The notes under the pieces: model-generated
The model's input: only the letters and a program-made list of their open reading frames with translations
The model's database searches: none
What the model was told of the DNA's origin: nothing
Program-made: the position numbers and the translations under genes
From: Macrolepiota albuminosa
Taxonomy: Eukaryota > Basidiomycota > Agaricomycetes > Agaricales > Agaricaceae
Assembly: GCA_027475525.1 (NCBI GenBank)
Contig: JAMWFC010000066.1
Location: forward strand, 413,811 to 477,810
DNA length: 64,000 nucleotides
Reading direction: 5' to 3'
Shown: one piece after another, positions 32,645-45,337 of the stretch
Numbering within the stretch: the stretch's first letter is position 1
Layout of the letters: each line of letters begins with the position of its first letter

Positions 32645-33614
32645 GATGAAGGATCTGAGGGAAGAATTTGAGAACAGTTGTCAGTTACTACTGACTTGAA
32701 GGCCTTTCAAATAAAGCAACACCCTTATAAGGCCAGACTCAAGTGGTGAACTATGTACTTAGATTGTCTGATGCTCCAGGATGTGTTCTGGAGCTTAAGA
32801 CATCAAGAAGAAGCAAGTCTGGAGTTGGGGTGAATAGAAGAAAAGGAGGTGATAAGGTTGAGTCAAGAACTGGAGATTCTAAAATGAGACCAGGATTAGA
32901 TAATGTGAGACCTAGAAACTAGAAACAGGAAAAACAAAGAAGTTAGCCTCAGTATGTGTGTCATTTTATTGAGAAGCAACTATATTTTGTACTTAGAAAC
33001 AGGAAAAATGAAGAATGTTGAGCCACATGGCCACCATCACTTTGTCCCATCACCCATCACACATATTGCACTGTCATCTTTGTATGCCTCCTCTTTGATT
33101 ATTTTATTTCTTTGTTACATACTTACATATATACTGCTATGTACATGGACAAACCCTCAGTCACTCATACTGGACTGAGGGTATGTTGACACATTTCTAT
33201 ACACAGACTAATTATACTAAAGTCATACCTCTAGAATCATATACTTACAGTTGGATACTAAGTGCTTAGTTCTAACAAAGAAGTTCTATATGTAGTCATT
33301 AATCAGAGTCTAGTTGAAGTAAGGAAAAAAGAAACAAGACTTACAGCCTCAGTATGTGTGTCATTTCATCAAGAAGTAACTGAGGTGCAAGTAAGGGTTT
33401 TGTCAACTTAAATAGTAATCTACACATGATGAATGGAGAAGAGCAGACCCTAAAGTCCAACAGATAACTGAAAGTTGCAAAGTGCACACCAATTCTAAGT
33501 ACACATGCCAGTCAAAGTGCACACCAGTCAGAGATTCATGGAGTATGCAGGAAAAGATGGCAAGCAAAGTTAACAGAATATCAAAAATTACAAGGTGGTC
33601 TAAATACTGTGAAA
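32645..33614. other. CpG-poor gene-free stretch with a 36-bp direct repeat
   Basis: Imperfect copies starting GCCTCAGTATGTGTGTCATT lie near 32946 and 33347, about 400 bp apart. They could be the ends of an unidentified decayed element. Nothing coding. Confidence 0.4.
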
Positions 33615-33873
33615 AAATGGTTTTCATCTTCCCCGCTACTAAATGCGGGTCCTCCCTTACTGGGTTGCCTGTTTTTCACCCCTGAGTTCAGGTTCGGCTA
33701 GTATAACAGAAACCACCAGTGACAGATACTAAAGTTCCTTGTGACATAATTCTTCCCAAAAGAGAGTAGAGCTCGACTTAGAGATAAAAGATAACGACCA
33801 TGCATGTCTCGGGGTGTCTTGGCCCAACAAGATCAACAGATAATATAAGACTCCTTTGCTAGAACGAACCCCG

Positions 33874-34023
33874 ATGGTCTTCAGGATGTTTTGTAGTTCA
33901 TCTTTGAATCGATTTCGATGTCAATTTAGAAACGATGACCCTGAATTGTTTGAAGACTATGGCCGCGAATCCCCTGGAAGATCGCCCATCATTGAAACTC
34001 TCCCGTCAGTCCAATTTTCATAA
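33874..34023 (+). CDS. short conserved reading frame in duplicated unit, copy 1
   Basis: A 49-residue frame starting MVFRMFCSSSLNRF and containing NDDPELFEDYGRESPGRSP. Copy 2 (51586-51735) keeps the same frame and length with only a couple of residue changes. It may be a small protein or the first exon of a longer gene, as splice-like sites follow (a GTATGT near 34059 and CAG near 34130). No family recognised. Confidence 0.35.
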   Translation: MVFRMFCSSSLNRFRCQFRNDDPELFEDYGRESPGRSPIIETLPSVQFS

Positions 34024-34101
34024 CCAAAATCAGACCATCTCCTTGACATGATTCCAACGTATGTAGAGATAATTGCAAAAATAAATATCTGCTGTCATGT
34101 A

Positions 34102-34525
34102 CTAACAATTGTGTTTGCCAGGGACACAATCATACTTTCTATACAAGGACTTTGACAATCTTCTTGACCTATTGTTTCTGAGATCACCGTCCGGCGTATT
34201 CCTCGGTGGAAGTCCTCTACTGTTAGGTACTCTCATGACAGGTAACTTAATTGCACAGGCGCTCCAAGTCACTGCAAACGGGTACGTAGCCAATTGTCGC
34301 ACTTGGATACTACACACTTGGTCTTTACATCGGGCCCAGTTGCAAGTCACTGTCGTCTGTCTTAGTTGCCAACGCTGCGCCCCTTTTGTTGCCCATGCAA
34401 AGTGCCCAGTGACCACCATACTCAAGACACGATTTGAAACACTACGCTCTGCACAGTCCCGTGGGGTAGCGCCACATGTCTCTTCTAACTCCACTGCGCC
34501 ACATTGTTTGTTTCATACGTCATAG
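34102..34525. other. conserved open segment of uncertain strand, copy 1
   Basis: Open on both strands (plus 34109-34525, minus 34102-34494). Part of it is also open in copy 2 (51264-51507). The plus-strand reading contains YKDFDNLLDLLFLRSPSG and a hydrophobic LGGSPLLLGTLMTGNLI; the minus reading is basic. I cannot say which strand, if either, codes. Confidence 0.25.
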
Positions 34526-34675
34526 AATAGAATAGGAGACATTTCCTTTTTTGTCCAGTGACCCACTTTGGTCCCGCGGAGGCAAAATGCATAAAGCCAG
34601 GCCGAAAACGTCGCCAACTTTCAACAAAAACACAACCTATTACTATCACTGATACTCATTCCTACTGAATTCACC

Positions 34676-35502
34676 ATGTCTTCCGTCATTCTCGCCGAAC
34701 AACGCCCACCTTTCATCATCATGCTCGTTTCCAGGGTTCCTACTTACACGTACATTATGATTGTACGTCTCGCAAGCTTAAATTCTGTTATGTTCTTGTA
34801 CTGATTACATCCACAGTCACTCTTTACGGTGATGCTATTCCAGGCTTTTCCCTCCTGGACTATTGCAAAACCTCCCATCCGTGAAATCACTCGAAAACGC
34901 CGTTCTGCATCAGTCATGTCAAGCACGTCTACTCTCGTAGACCCAGACGAAGCTGTTGCTGCCAAGAAAGAAGTCGATGAGCCCGGTAAGGAAAACAATT
35001 ACTTGTCCCCAAGTCTCATCACTCACTTATCCACACAGAGAAAACCAAACGCCATCGCGTCTCCTTTTCTACAAAAATCCCCTTTAACAGGCTTAACTCG
35101 TCTGTCAAAGATGCGATTGCCCGTGGTAGATCTATGAAGCCCAAAGTTGCACGGCGCCTTACCCTTCCTGCGAGACGATTCTCGACACAGATTGTCACTG
35201 CCCTGCATAACCTCACACCTCACTTTCATACTCACGATAACTCCTCTTTCTCCACTGGGAGGACTAATTCCGCGGACCAGAATATGACTGACAGCGTCCC
35301 GGTAATTATATCGAAACCAGTTGCAACCACTGCCTCTGTTCACCAAATCAAGAAAGACGAGATGGTTGAAGGCGATAGGGGTAATGTCAGGCAGAGTGAC
35401 TCAGGCATATCTAAGGAATCTGCACAAAAGAAGAGAACTTTGAAGCAATTTGTCAGGAGGGCTTCAACCATATTTCAAGACATTAGAGTCCACCGCCCAT
35501 AG
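34676..35502 (+). CDS. duplicated gene of unknown function, copy 1
   Basis: Three exons placed by GT-AG sites with the phase kept: 34676-34762, 34817-34985 and 35039-35502, giving 239 residues. Exon 1 and the start of exon 2 encode a hydrophobic N-terminus (FIIMLVSRVPTYTYIMI) that could be a signal anchor. The rest is strongly basic and Ser/Thr-rich (EITRKRRSASVMSSTSTL, KPKVARRLTLPARR, KKRTLKQFVRRAS). The same exon sizes and splice sites occur in copy 2, which supports a real gene. No known domain recognised. It may be a small membrane-anchored protein with a basic tail. Confidence 0.65.
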
Positions 35503-35505
35503 TTT

Positions 35506-38500
35506 ACAACATATTTGTAACTCTATATAGCTAATGATTTATACCCCTGCACAAGTATAAATTGTCATCTTTTAGTGGTTGACCAAGATCGCGTTTCTTA
35601 TGAATTAAGCGTTCTTTGTTTCCCAGCAAGTAAAGTTATTGCAGAGGACAGAAAATCGGCTATAACCCATTTTGTGTGCCACTCCCAGCTGGAAAGAGGC
35701 TTGATGTAGCGGTAGGTATTCGCTACATCTCGATTCCAAATCAAGATGCGTATATCTACTGATACGGCCTTCAAGGTCACCACACCCATAAGATCAAGTA
35801 TCACATCTGACACGTCAGTTTCACATCTCAAGACCATAAACTCTCGTTAGAGCTGTTTAAGCTTTTTTTGCCCTTGATCGGCATGACATTTAATGTGCTG
35901 ATTGCGCACAACTTAACAACGCCCTATCTCGTCTACCACAGCAAGGGTCCTCAAGATTGATAAACTTCTGGAGTGAGAAATAGAGCCAAACGTGTAAAAT
36001 GAAGTAGAAGGAAGAGTGGGTCATGCAACCAGCGGGTACGCGGACGAGGACGAACTTCGAAGGTGTACGAAATATGCGTTTCCGACAACAATGTTAGCCA
36101 GATTTACTGCATCGAAAAGGATTTATCTATGCCGAACGAATAGCGTGGAGTAACAGGCAGCACTGTAGAACCTGAACTGAAGTCCAAAATAGGGCGAGTA
36201 GATAGATCGAAATGGAGTCATGGCAAGATGAATGACACACCTGGGATGGAGACAACAAATTCTTTGACCATGACGAACTTCAAGTGACGACCGTGCAATA
36301 TTATCGATCTTTAAATCGTAGCTGATCATATCGATTCAAGTTCTTCAAGTGGGTAACTTGATAAACGATTGCTGGGAACTCCACATTTGTTTCGCGCTTG
36401 GATTCTAATATACAGCTTTGTCGACTGATGCAAAAGTCCAATGGTGCGAGTTCAACAGAGCTTGTGAAGACTGCCCAAGATTACAAAAACTTCAACAACC
36501 ATCACTTCATCGCATGGTCAGAAAAAGGTTTCCAACGCTCGCAAGATTTGCCGCGCTGTCGCTGCCACGATAGTCATGTGTGATCTTGCTTTACTTACGG
36601 TAATAAGCAACGATATACTCTTTTAGTTACTTACTAATATACTTCGTTCTCGGTGCTTTCTACGTGTCACGGTTGCGGTTCACAAAAGTTGACGTCCTTT
36701 ACAGTAGTAGCAGTGCCGACCCTGAAGTTCATATCGCGTGACCTTATAAAGCAATGCCCAACCTGCTGAGAACTAAGGAGTTCTAGAGGCGATGGCAAAG
36801 TTCTCAGCGAAGGCATTCACAAGAATGAGGAAAAAAAGAACAGAAAAACAAAGACCGACGGAAGACGATCAGGAAAACGACAGACGAGGAAAGATGATGA
36901 TGAAGAATGGTGGAAAGTATGACACATGAGCGAGGCTGGTGGAAGTAGAAGAGGACGAAGGAGGAGCAGAAAGAGAGGAGGGGAGAGGGGACGTGTGAAG
37001 GAACGGGAGAAGCTGCGACGAACAATACGGAGTATCCACAAGACCAACTGACGATAAGAGGGCGAGATTTTGAATCACACGGTTCTCACACATCCTGCGT
37101 TCGGAGAGCACAGCGCACGATCATGGAAGGGGAGGTACACAACGATACCCAAGACCTACTCTGAGCTACCTGCAACGTGACAGAAAACACCATACATGCC
37201 GAAATAAAATCTGCGAGGAAATATGTGTCACAAAGTTGTTATTAGAGACCGAGACAGAAAAAGAGGGACAAGGATGCCAACAGATGTAGAGTACTACTGT
37301 AAAGCACTTTACCCACGTCCTTGAGCCGAGTTTGTAGCTTGCCGGCGGTATAATACAGCAATCATCATCATATCGCGTGTCCGACCACCTGACAAGTCCT
37401 TCAAGCCCTAAAATTAAAATTTCTGCGTATCGCAATTCTGAAGGCTTTGTTTTCGTTTTATTTTGTACTTGACTTTCACCATTTCCCTCGCTATCAGTTG
37501 AAACTTTGGGCAGTTCGTCCTACCGCCTTCAAGGTATGGGGCTCATTGTAGACAGAGGAGGAGAGGACTATCACAATTGTGCGTATTTCAAAGAATGTGG
37601 ATGCAAACTTACGATCCCCGAAGGACGGCCTTCTGGACTAATCCGCAGGAGTCGATGAACCCATTGTGCGTATCGGCTACCCGCTCCTTGGAATCGATTT
37701 CAGGTTTCAATCACAACAGATATACACATGAGGCACATGCGGACTAAAATAGGGGACTTGAACAATGAGACTGGCCATATGTTTTCCATATAGGGGTAAT
37801 CGGTTTGCTCAGCCTCATGGTTCTCTCTATCTTTCATTGTTTCGGACACTATCTGATCATTACACGAGCCTCTTTCCGAAAGGCGCAAGATCCGGATTGC
37901 CCTATCACCTTTCCTCTAACAATCGTCCAAATGGACAATGTATTGTGACCTTGGAAATACAATTGCATCCTCAATTTGACCTACAGGAAACCAATGATAT
38001 CGTATAATTTAATCGGCACCGTACTGCCAATGTTCAATATAACAGCCAAATCGACGAACCTTGGGCAACTGCCACGATCCAGTTCAAGTCAGACTGAAAC
38101 AGAATACTGGCAACGTGTACGGCGAGGTTCGCCACTCAGGCGATGTGACATGTTCGAGTCGTCCTTGCGATGAGGTCTGACTCCTTGCAGCCAATGGCTT
38201 ACCATGGGTGCAGTGGACAAGCCTTATTCGAAAGGGTGGTTTGGGGTACAAGTTTTTCCATGCATACACAAGTCCCACGGTAATCAACGGTCAAGCTCAA
38301 GACTAATACAATGGGAACAGCCGGAGAGAATGAAATATAGTGTCACTTGAAGTGCGTGTCGTCTATTTGTTGCGAATTATTCGGATGCCTTTCGCTTTGC
38401 TGATGATGCCTATCAAGGTTGATAAGGACTGGTCATGTAATGCTTCTACCACGTAGCTCAGATCACATGGCTTTCAATACTGAGTACTATGAGCAAACAG

Positions 38501-39101
38501 TGGCATATCTTTCTTCTGAAACTCAATTCCAAAAATGCTGTCCCTCTTTAAGGTCAATACACTGCGCACTTGTATTCTCTGCTCTTGTCTATCGCAGCCA
38601 GTCCTTGAATGAGGTTGTCGTAGATACTCCCATCCACAGTCTAGGCTATTTTGGGACTCGCAAAATAAGTAAGAGCTTCGAGTCCACGATGCACTCCTGT
38701 TCTCCGGACCGACTCAGACCTATTCTGAGTTCGCTGACTTTGAAATTTTCGGGGATTCTTTATGCGCAGTAATGGCTTTGGTCTATTGCTTGAGTTTAAC
38801 TGTTTTATTCACCATTGAGGTGGTTCTAAGCTTCTCGTTGAAGAAAATCTCGATTTACCGAAATAAAATTTTCAGTGACACCAAGAGATGATCTATAAGT
38901 CTGATTTAATCTTTCAGAATGCCAGTTCTATCTGACACGGCCAATACAAATCTTCCCGCCGGCTTTTAATCGTCACTTCTTCCTTGCGGTAATCAAAAGT
39001 TACTGGAAGTTTAGAATACCCTCTTCGGTTCACATGCCGGCGGTATCTGCCTGGAATGCGAATTGAGATGTCAAATCTGTTTCTTCCATTTCTAACTATG
39101 T
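35506..39101. other. gene-poor region with purine-rich tract
   Basis: CpG-normal DNA. No frame shows a recognised domain. From about 36781 to 37020 the plus strand is almost all purine. A 117-codon plus frame at 38419-38772 looks like a chance opening. Confidence 0.4.
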
Positions 39102-39479
39102 ATGCACGTACGAACCGGTGCGCGTGCTAGCGATCTGCTTGTTAGCCAACTATTCAAGACCATTATATCTGATAACCACGCAAGCTCCGAGCCGGAAGAA
39201 CTTGAAACGATCGATATTGCGCAATCTGGTCCGTCGAGTCCGGACGCTAACTTCGTTGACAGACATAAACCGCTGGAGAAATCTCCACGACCGGTCATAT
39301 TACTTGTTCGAACTCGTCCTCGATTGATCGAGCCATTGTTCACAAGAAATCAGCTGGAACCATACCGAGTATGGATGGCGTATCTGCGAAATTCACCAGT
39401 ATGGAGACAGTTCATATATGAGCCAAGGAAGCGGGTTCAATTGGTCAGGTGTCATATAATGTTCTCGCCGCGACCATGA
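39102..39479 (+). CDS. hypothetical protein (weak)
   Basis: A 125-codon frame with mixed composition (EPEELETIDIAQSGPSSPD, then LEPYRVWMAYLRNSPVWRQF). It has no recognised domain, homologous neighbour or splice support. It is listed because it is the longest plausible frame in a long gene-poor region; it may be chance. Confidence 0.2.
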   Translation: MHVRTGARASDLLVSQLFKTIISDNHASSEPEELETIDIAQSGPSSPDANFVDRHKPLEKSPRPVILLVRTRPRLIEPLFTRNQLEPYRVWMAYLRNSPVWRQFIYEPRKRVQLVRCHIMFSPRP

Positions 39480-39712
39480 CACATAATACAGAGCCAGTAA
39501 GTTTGTGTCCTAGTGCATTTGCGTCTAGATTTTCGCATTAAATGCTCAAAGCGTGTTTGCAGAGTTTCCTTGGCTAGGAATATATTTCTGACTGGAACTG
39601 TCTTGGGTCACCTAATCTCGTGAGATAAATATGTCTCTCACAATGCCATATCTTACAAGGAGCTTCCGAATGTGGATGGATAGCTTTACAAATCAATGAA
39701 ATAAAGTCATAT

Positions 39713-39866
39713 TACTTTACACAGGCAATGTAAGTGGCGTAGATGAACGTTACTACGACGCCACATTGAGACTATCTACTTCACTAAAGTACTTTACACA
39801 GGCAATGTAAGTGGCGTAGATGAACGTTACTACGACGCCACATTGAGACTATCTACTTCACTAAAG
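39713..39866. repeat. exact 77-bp tandem duplication (7 of 10)
   Basis: Positions 39713-39789 equal 39790-39866. Non-coding, non-transposon DNA. Confidence 0.97.
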
Positions 39867-42711
39867 ATCACTCATGAGTCGTATTGTCGAGTAATGCTCA
39901 TTTTCATTCACGGAGTTCGCATCTCATAATGCTTCTCTACCGTCTAACTTTGTCCAATACTCAAAATATTTTGTGATACGACCAAGAGAATCTTTCTTTA
40001 ACAATTCCCAGTCCCTTGAAAATGTTTATTCACGTCTAATGCTTCCGCATCGTACTGTTTGACGAAACAGATGCTCTAACAGGAGAGGGAAAAGTAAGCA
40101 ATTCATTATCAGCTGTTCCATCACCAAGGCCCATGCATACATAGATGTCACTGCTTTACGAAGTCTCACAATTTGCCACCAGACTTGATTACTCTGGTAG
40201 AAAGGCTTACACTGAATGTGGCCGACGTGTACCGGAGGTTCAGAGATCACAACTTTTGACTGTTGCGACAAGCCGTTTTGAGCCTGAGATGAAGAATCGG
40301 CATGGTGGGGAGGATGGCCCGAGATTGACTCATGTTATCACGACAGATGAAAGGAAAGGCCAAAAATTGTTGTCACATGAGTTTTCGGTATAGCGAGTGG
40401 CGCTTGCACGATAACATCGAAAGTGGTTAAATGGATAAAGTAAAAACGGATGTAATCACTCACTGTTCCTCTACCAACCTGCAATGCCCGGGTCTTGGCC
40501 TTACAATCAGTGTTCACGATACAGCTGGGTTTTGTGAATCCTAGGCCGCACTTATTTTGCAAGAACAAGTGAAAGCTTAAGATTGACGGATAAGAAACGT
40601 GAATGAAGTCTTTACGGTTGAGTGGAAAATGCGACAAACATTGTTTCCACAAAGACTAGTTTTGTCCTTGTTGAAATTTCCCCTGAATCAGTATTCAAAA
40701 GGGAGCGTAGTGTGTAAGCCAGGCGCGAATCATCTACCCTATACTTTGGAGGGTTTATCCCTGGTTTGTCCCTAGAATGGGTATGAGCGTGAGATAGTAA
40801 AAAAGAGATGGACTCTGAAAGAACAGACGTGATCAGGGAAGGTACAGCAACATTGTTCGACTATATGGTAGCGCCCCTGACTGCCTCGGAGCGCACAGGT
40901 TCATCGGCGAAGGTGAGGAGAAAGAAAGAGAATGAAATGCAGCCAAGGAAGATAGGAATTTCAAATGATAATAATACAAATAACCGCAGACTTGGCAGAG
41001 TCAACCCTCTTGACCCAGCTTGACTGAGATGAACGAAACCTTGGACCAAGTCCAAGTCCTAGCTCAGGTTCCTTTCTCGATGAGCCCAAACCCCAAGTAC
41101 AAGGTCAAGCGACTTGCCGTGTTAAATGGGTCGCCATGTTCAACAAGAGCAAGTTCTATTGGAGATGCAAAATACTGACAAGGTTCGAGTCAGAATCGAC
41201 TGGTCACAGAATGGATGCTTTCTATGGCATGCGAGCTAGTCATCGAATGAAAGGAGCGATGCTGCGGGATGATGACACCTGACCTGTTGACGCCTCGGTC
41301 GAGGTCGGCGAGATGTTTACACGAACATTCTTGCCTTCTTAGCATTTTCTCTTACAGTAAAGAAGCGCCGGGTGACGGCGGTGGTGAGGCTTTCACCTGA
41401 CAGGGTGTATTGTTTGTCCTTCTAAGTGTTTGCAAAACAACCTCCGGCTGAATGCATCAAGTCATTGCGTCCTTGCTTGTATCTGCCTACATCTCCTGGC
41501 ATGTCACTTGACAGACAATCATGATACTTACTAACATATCCATCGTGTTTTCCATGTGTATGAGCTTATCTCTCAAACGAGGTATGATGTTGACCTTTAC
41601 AAACTAGCAGGCCTGTTACCATGTTTAGTATGGATCGCCATTTGCCTATTGTGAAGCCAACATGGCCACCTTTTATCTGAGGTACCTCTTTCTTCCCCCC
41701 CTCCTCGCTTTAAACAATAAAATTGTCGCCCCAATTCATTTTCTTCTCGGTAAGTAATTACTGAATCCCCATCGAGAAGTCCTGATCTTAGGATAACGTC
41801 TACCTTACGGGAGACAATTGAACAACGGAGAAAATATGAGGGGTTTCCAGAACCACTCGGCTAGTTGGACTTTTCCCCAAACATCTTACTTCCAATGATG
41901 ATGACCTACATTTTTGGCACGAAATCCGATATGGCACTTCGAGAAATTTCTTCGTGGAGAGGACCGAAGTAAGCACTCTTTTCGTGGTTTCTTACTTTCT
42001 AGTTTGGAGTTTGTTAGCGCTGGATCTAGGGTCTTATCGCTCAATTGAATAGGTACAACTCGGAAATTTCTCTAATCTCTTGCACACAATATAATATGTT
42101 GGTTCTACGTCCATCCATTTCTAGATTTTCCTCGGTTATGAAAGGGTTTTAGACGAGGCGACGCCGCGTTTCTCTGCCAACACGCCGATCGCGCATGAAT
42201 GTGGCGGTGGCGCCGTCTTCACTCCATATTACACAGCAGTTTCCTGTTGTGTCAGGACAGACAGGTAGGTCATGCCTTTGGAGTTTCCTTTCGCGGACAA
42301 AAACTCACGGGTAATATTCCGCGTTTGTATTTGTCACAACTGACTACGACCTAGGATAACGAAAAGCCAGCGCTAGTCGTGCACCCACAAACCCTGAAAA
42401 CAACTCGCTGCAATGTACCCGGATCTCTTGGGTTCAATTACGAGTACAGCTCAGTGTCGCTAGATCCATAGGGCGGGGGGGTTCCGAACACGTGCGCAGG
42501 TGGTCATCGTTCACATACATACCCCCATAGCAATGAGCAATCACCTTCGTTTGTAGAAGGGACTTTCGAATCGGACCAGTGTTCCTGACATTCTCTCGCC
42601 CCTAAGTGCTGCTTCACCCATGCCAGACCCACTTACTTTGTACAGTGCGCACGTGAAATCCGAGGGCATCGCACCCGCTAGAGTTCTGCCTGCAGTACCC
42701 GGTACATTGTT
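39867..42711. other. gene-poor region
   Basis: CpG-normal, with short frames only. Nothing recognised on either strand. Confidence 0.4.
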
Positions 42712-42865
42712 CCAGGGCATAAGGAATGGTACTACAATTCTTGCTGCCACACACAGACATAACTATCTCGGCTCGAGTTTATCCCTTCCCAGGGCATAAG
42801 GAATGGTACTACAATTCTTGCTGCCACACACAGACATAACTATCTCGGCTCGAGTTTATCCCTTC
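42712..42865. repeat. exact 77-bp tandem duplication (8 of 10)
   Basis: Positions 42712-42788 equal 42789-42865. Non-transposon DNA. Confidence 0.97.
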
Positions 42866-44795
42866 GCGGTACCATTCAATTTTCTGTATCCTATCCTAAC
42901 TTCTCCCACGAAGCATGAATCCCAAACGTCCGTGTTCGGTTTCACCGTCGCGGCAGACGCGTTCTGGGGGGCTGGGGTGGAGTGGGTAGTGCTTCGTAGT
43001 GGCCTTATCGTTGGGTTGTTAGTTTATGCCATGGGGTTCAAACCATGCACCGTGAACCGAACTTCCGACTAGCGAGCGCACGCCTCGAGGCTAGCCCGGT
43101 TCCACGACCCCGCCCACCGACGCCTCAATCCTTCTCTCCTCTTCTGCCGTTGATCTTTTCGTCTCGGGTCTCCGGCACGACGGTCGTCGATGCCCTTCTT
43201 CTCCCCGGGTTTACGCAAACAGCACAGCACACAACCACTTTTTTGTTTTTGATCATATACTCAATATCAATATACCTATAACCAGAACATCTGCGCTTGC
43301 ATACTATCTATGCTCGTTCGGTTTAAACATGAGCTTGATTCGATATATGGGAGCCGTCAGTCATGGAAGGTGCACATGGATGTCGTGACACGCACGGAGC
43401 ATCTCGACATCTCGACGATCCAGCCAGGGACAGCTCAGATAGATAGGAGGAAGAAAGGAACCTCTTGGACGCGCGGTCCACGGTCCACGGGCAGCTCCAT
43501 CCGATGTGCCCTGACAGCCGGCCGTGTGTGCGCGTGAGGCCCACGCTAACGCTCCGATTCTAACAAAATTCTCAGAAGGATGATTTTTTGATCTTGATGC
43601 GAAGATGAAAGATGCGACCGAAGGAATCACACCCCCTTACCCTCCATCCCCACTCTCCCGAAATGAAAAAAAAAAAGAAAAAAACAACTGGATGGAGAAT
43701 TGAAGAATCAATGGAGGTATAGAGGGTGTTTTTGTTATACGCGAGACCTGATCCAAGTGTCCCTACTTACACGAGGAGGGGGGATGGATAGAAGAAAAGG
43801 AAGCTTTAATAGAGAAGGCAGCGCGATAGGGGTGGGGACGGAGTTCAGGGTGCGGTAGTCAGTGCCAGAATCCCATCCAAATACCCACCCACTCTGCATC
43901 CTATGCATAGTCGAAGCGTTAAGAGGCAAGGGGGGATGTTGGTTCCCGGACGTCATGGAAAATGTTTAGTCGCGGGTGCACCCCAATCTTTGGCTGAGTT
44001 GGAGTCCGGCCGGGCCCTAGAACCATCAGTAGCAGTAGCACGGTTTACGGCGGTTCGGTGAGCCGACTCGCGAGATGGGGTAGGGTACTTGGCTTGGGGT
44101 TGGGTTGAGATTCATTGCACATCCCGAGGCGCCTGGGGTCCACACACCACACACCCACACACAGGTGACTGACTGATTGATCATCGCCCATCTCTTTAGA
44201 CGCGCTTTGAACTTGAAGCATGGCATGGCATGGCATGGCGTTCCCAACACCCGATCATCACCCCCCGGCGCTCGAAATCACACGTTCTCGTTTCTCCATC
44301 GATCCTGATGCAGGATTGAAAAATAGCAATACATATATTTTATGGATATACACGAGCCGACTTGGAAAAGCCCACCCAGCGGACAGGAGGCAGAGACAAG
44401 GATAAAAAAAAATTTTCTTTTTCTTTTTCTTTCTTTGTCACTCTTGCATTCCTATTCCTTAATCCTCTTCGCATGCATGGGGGCTTAAGTTGCACATGTA
44501 TGCTGCTGTTATGACGGCTTCGGATGTGCGCATGACCTCATTCCCCGGGGGGCCAAGTTGTCCCTTTCCTAATACTACTAGTGGGGCAACCAACCAGCGC
44601 GGAACATTCCAAAACGCGTACGTCCGAAGTATGTGGTGTGCGTGTGTGGAGGGGGGGTAGGTGTGTAAATCCTACGAGGCAGGCACTCTCGTCGGTTCAG
44701 GGAGTGAATCATGATCAAACTCCCGTTCGGACTTTGGCGTCCCCAGTCGTCATGCCATGTCATGGGTCGGTCCCACGTCTCTTTGACGGAACGCG

Positions 44796-44950
44796 CGAGT
44801 AACCAAACCATGTGATGGGGATGACGGGATGACGGATGACGATATGATCACCACGACGCACGACCTTGGCTTCGAGTAACCAAACCATGTGATGGGGATG
44901 ACGGGATGACGGATGACGATATGATCACCACGACGCACGACCTTGGCTTC
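44796..44950. repeat. exact 77-bp tandem duplication (9 of 10)
   Basis: Positions 44796-44873 equal 44873-44950 at offset 77. Non-transposon DNA. Confidence 0.97.
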
Positions 44951-45337
44951 ACATAGTGGTCTTTTTACACCATATGGAGGTAAAAACTGGTTTATCCCCG
45001 GGGCAAAACAAAGAGGAAAAAAACGTGTAATCAATCATAAATCGGGTATCAAATGTTCAGGGCTGGATACATAGATACAACGAGGAAGAAGGATCTTATC
45101 AGACTTTTGCTTTTGCACATCCTGTTTTTCTCCAAACTCTCTCTCTTTGTTCAATCGCTTGTCGCGCTGTCACTTACAAGTACGCTTAGATCCGTCCCAG
45201 GAAAACGTCCAATCAGTCACAGTCATCAGCTGCCATGCCAAGGACAAGACCGAGTCGGAGATGAAAAAAGAACTTGAATATTTAAGAGGAGTGCAATATT
45301 ATTATATTTGATACAGGATAACGGAACCAACAAAGAG

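Larger units (their letters stand above)
33615..35505 (+). repeat. duplicated unit, copy 1 (inverted relative to copy 2)
   Basis: About 1.9 kb that matches 50045-52012 in reverse orientation with scattered substitutions and small indels. The left edge coincides with the sudden end of the CpG-poor island. The right edge is close to the stop codon of the contained gene. Confidence 0.9.

Noticed and set aside
34102..34494. A zinc-binding Cys-rich protein on the minus strand of the duplicated unit
   Set aside because: Cys spacing is irregular, the plus strand is equally open, and no start or splice support decides between them.
44219..44236. The TGGCA microsatellite as a telomere- or centromere-type repeat
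   Set aside because: Only about four units and no extended array.
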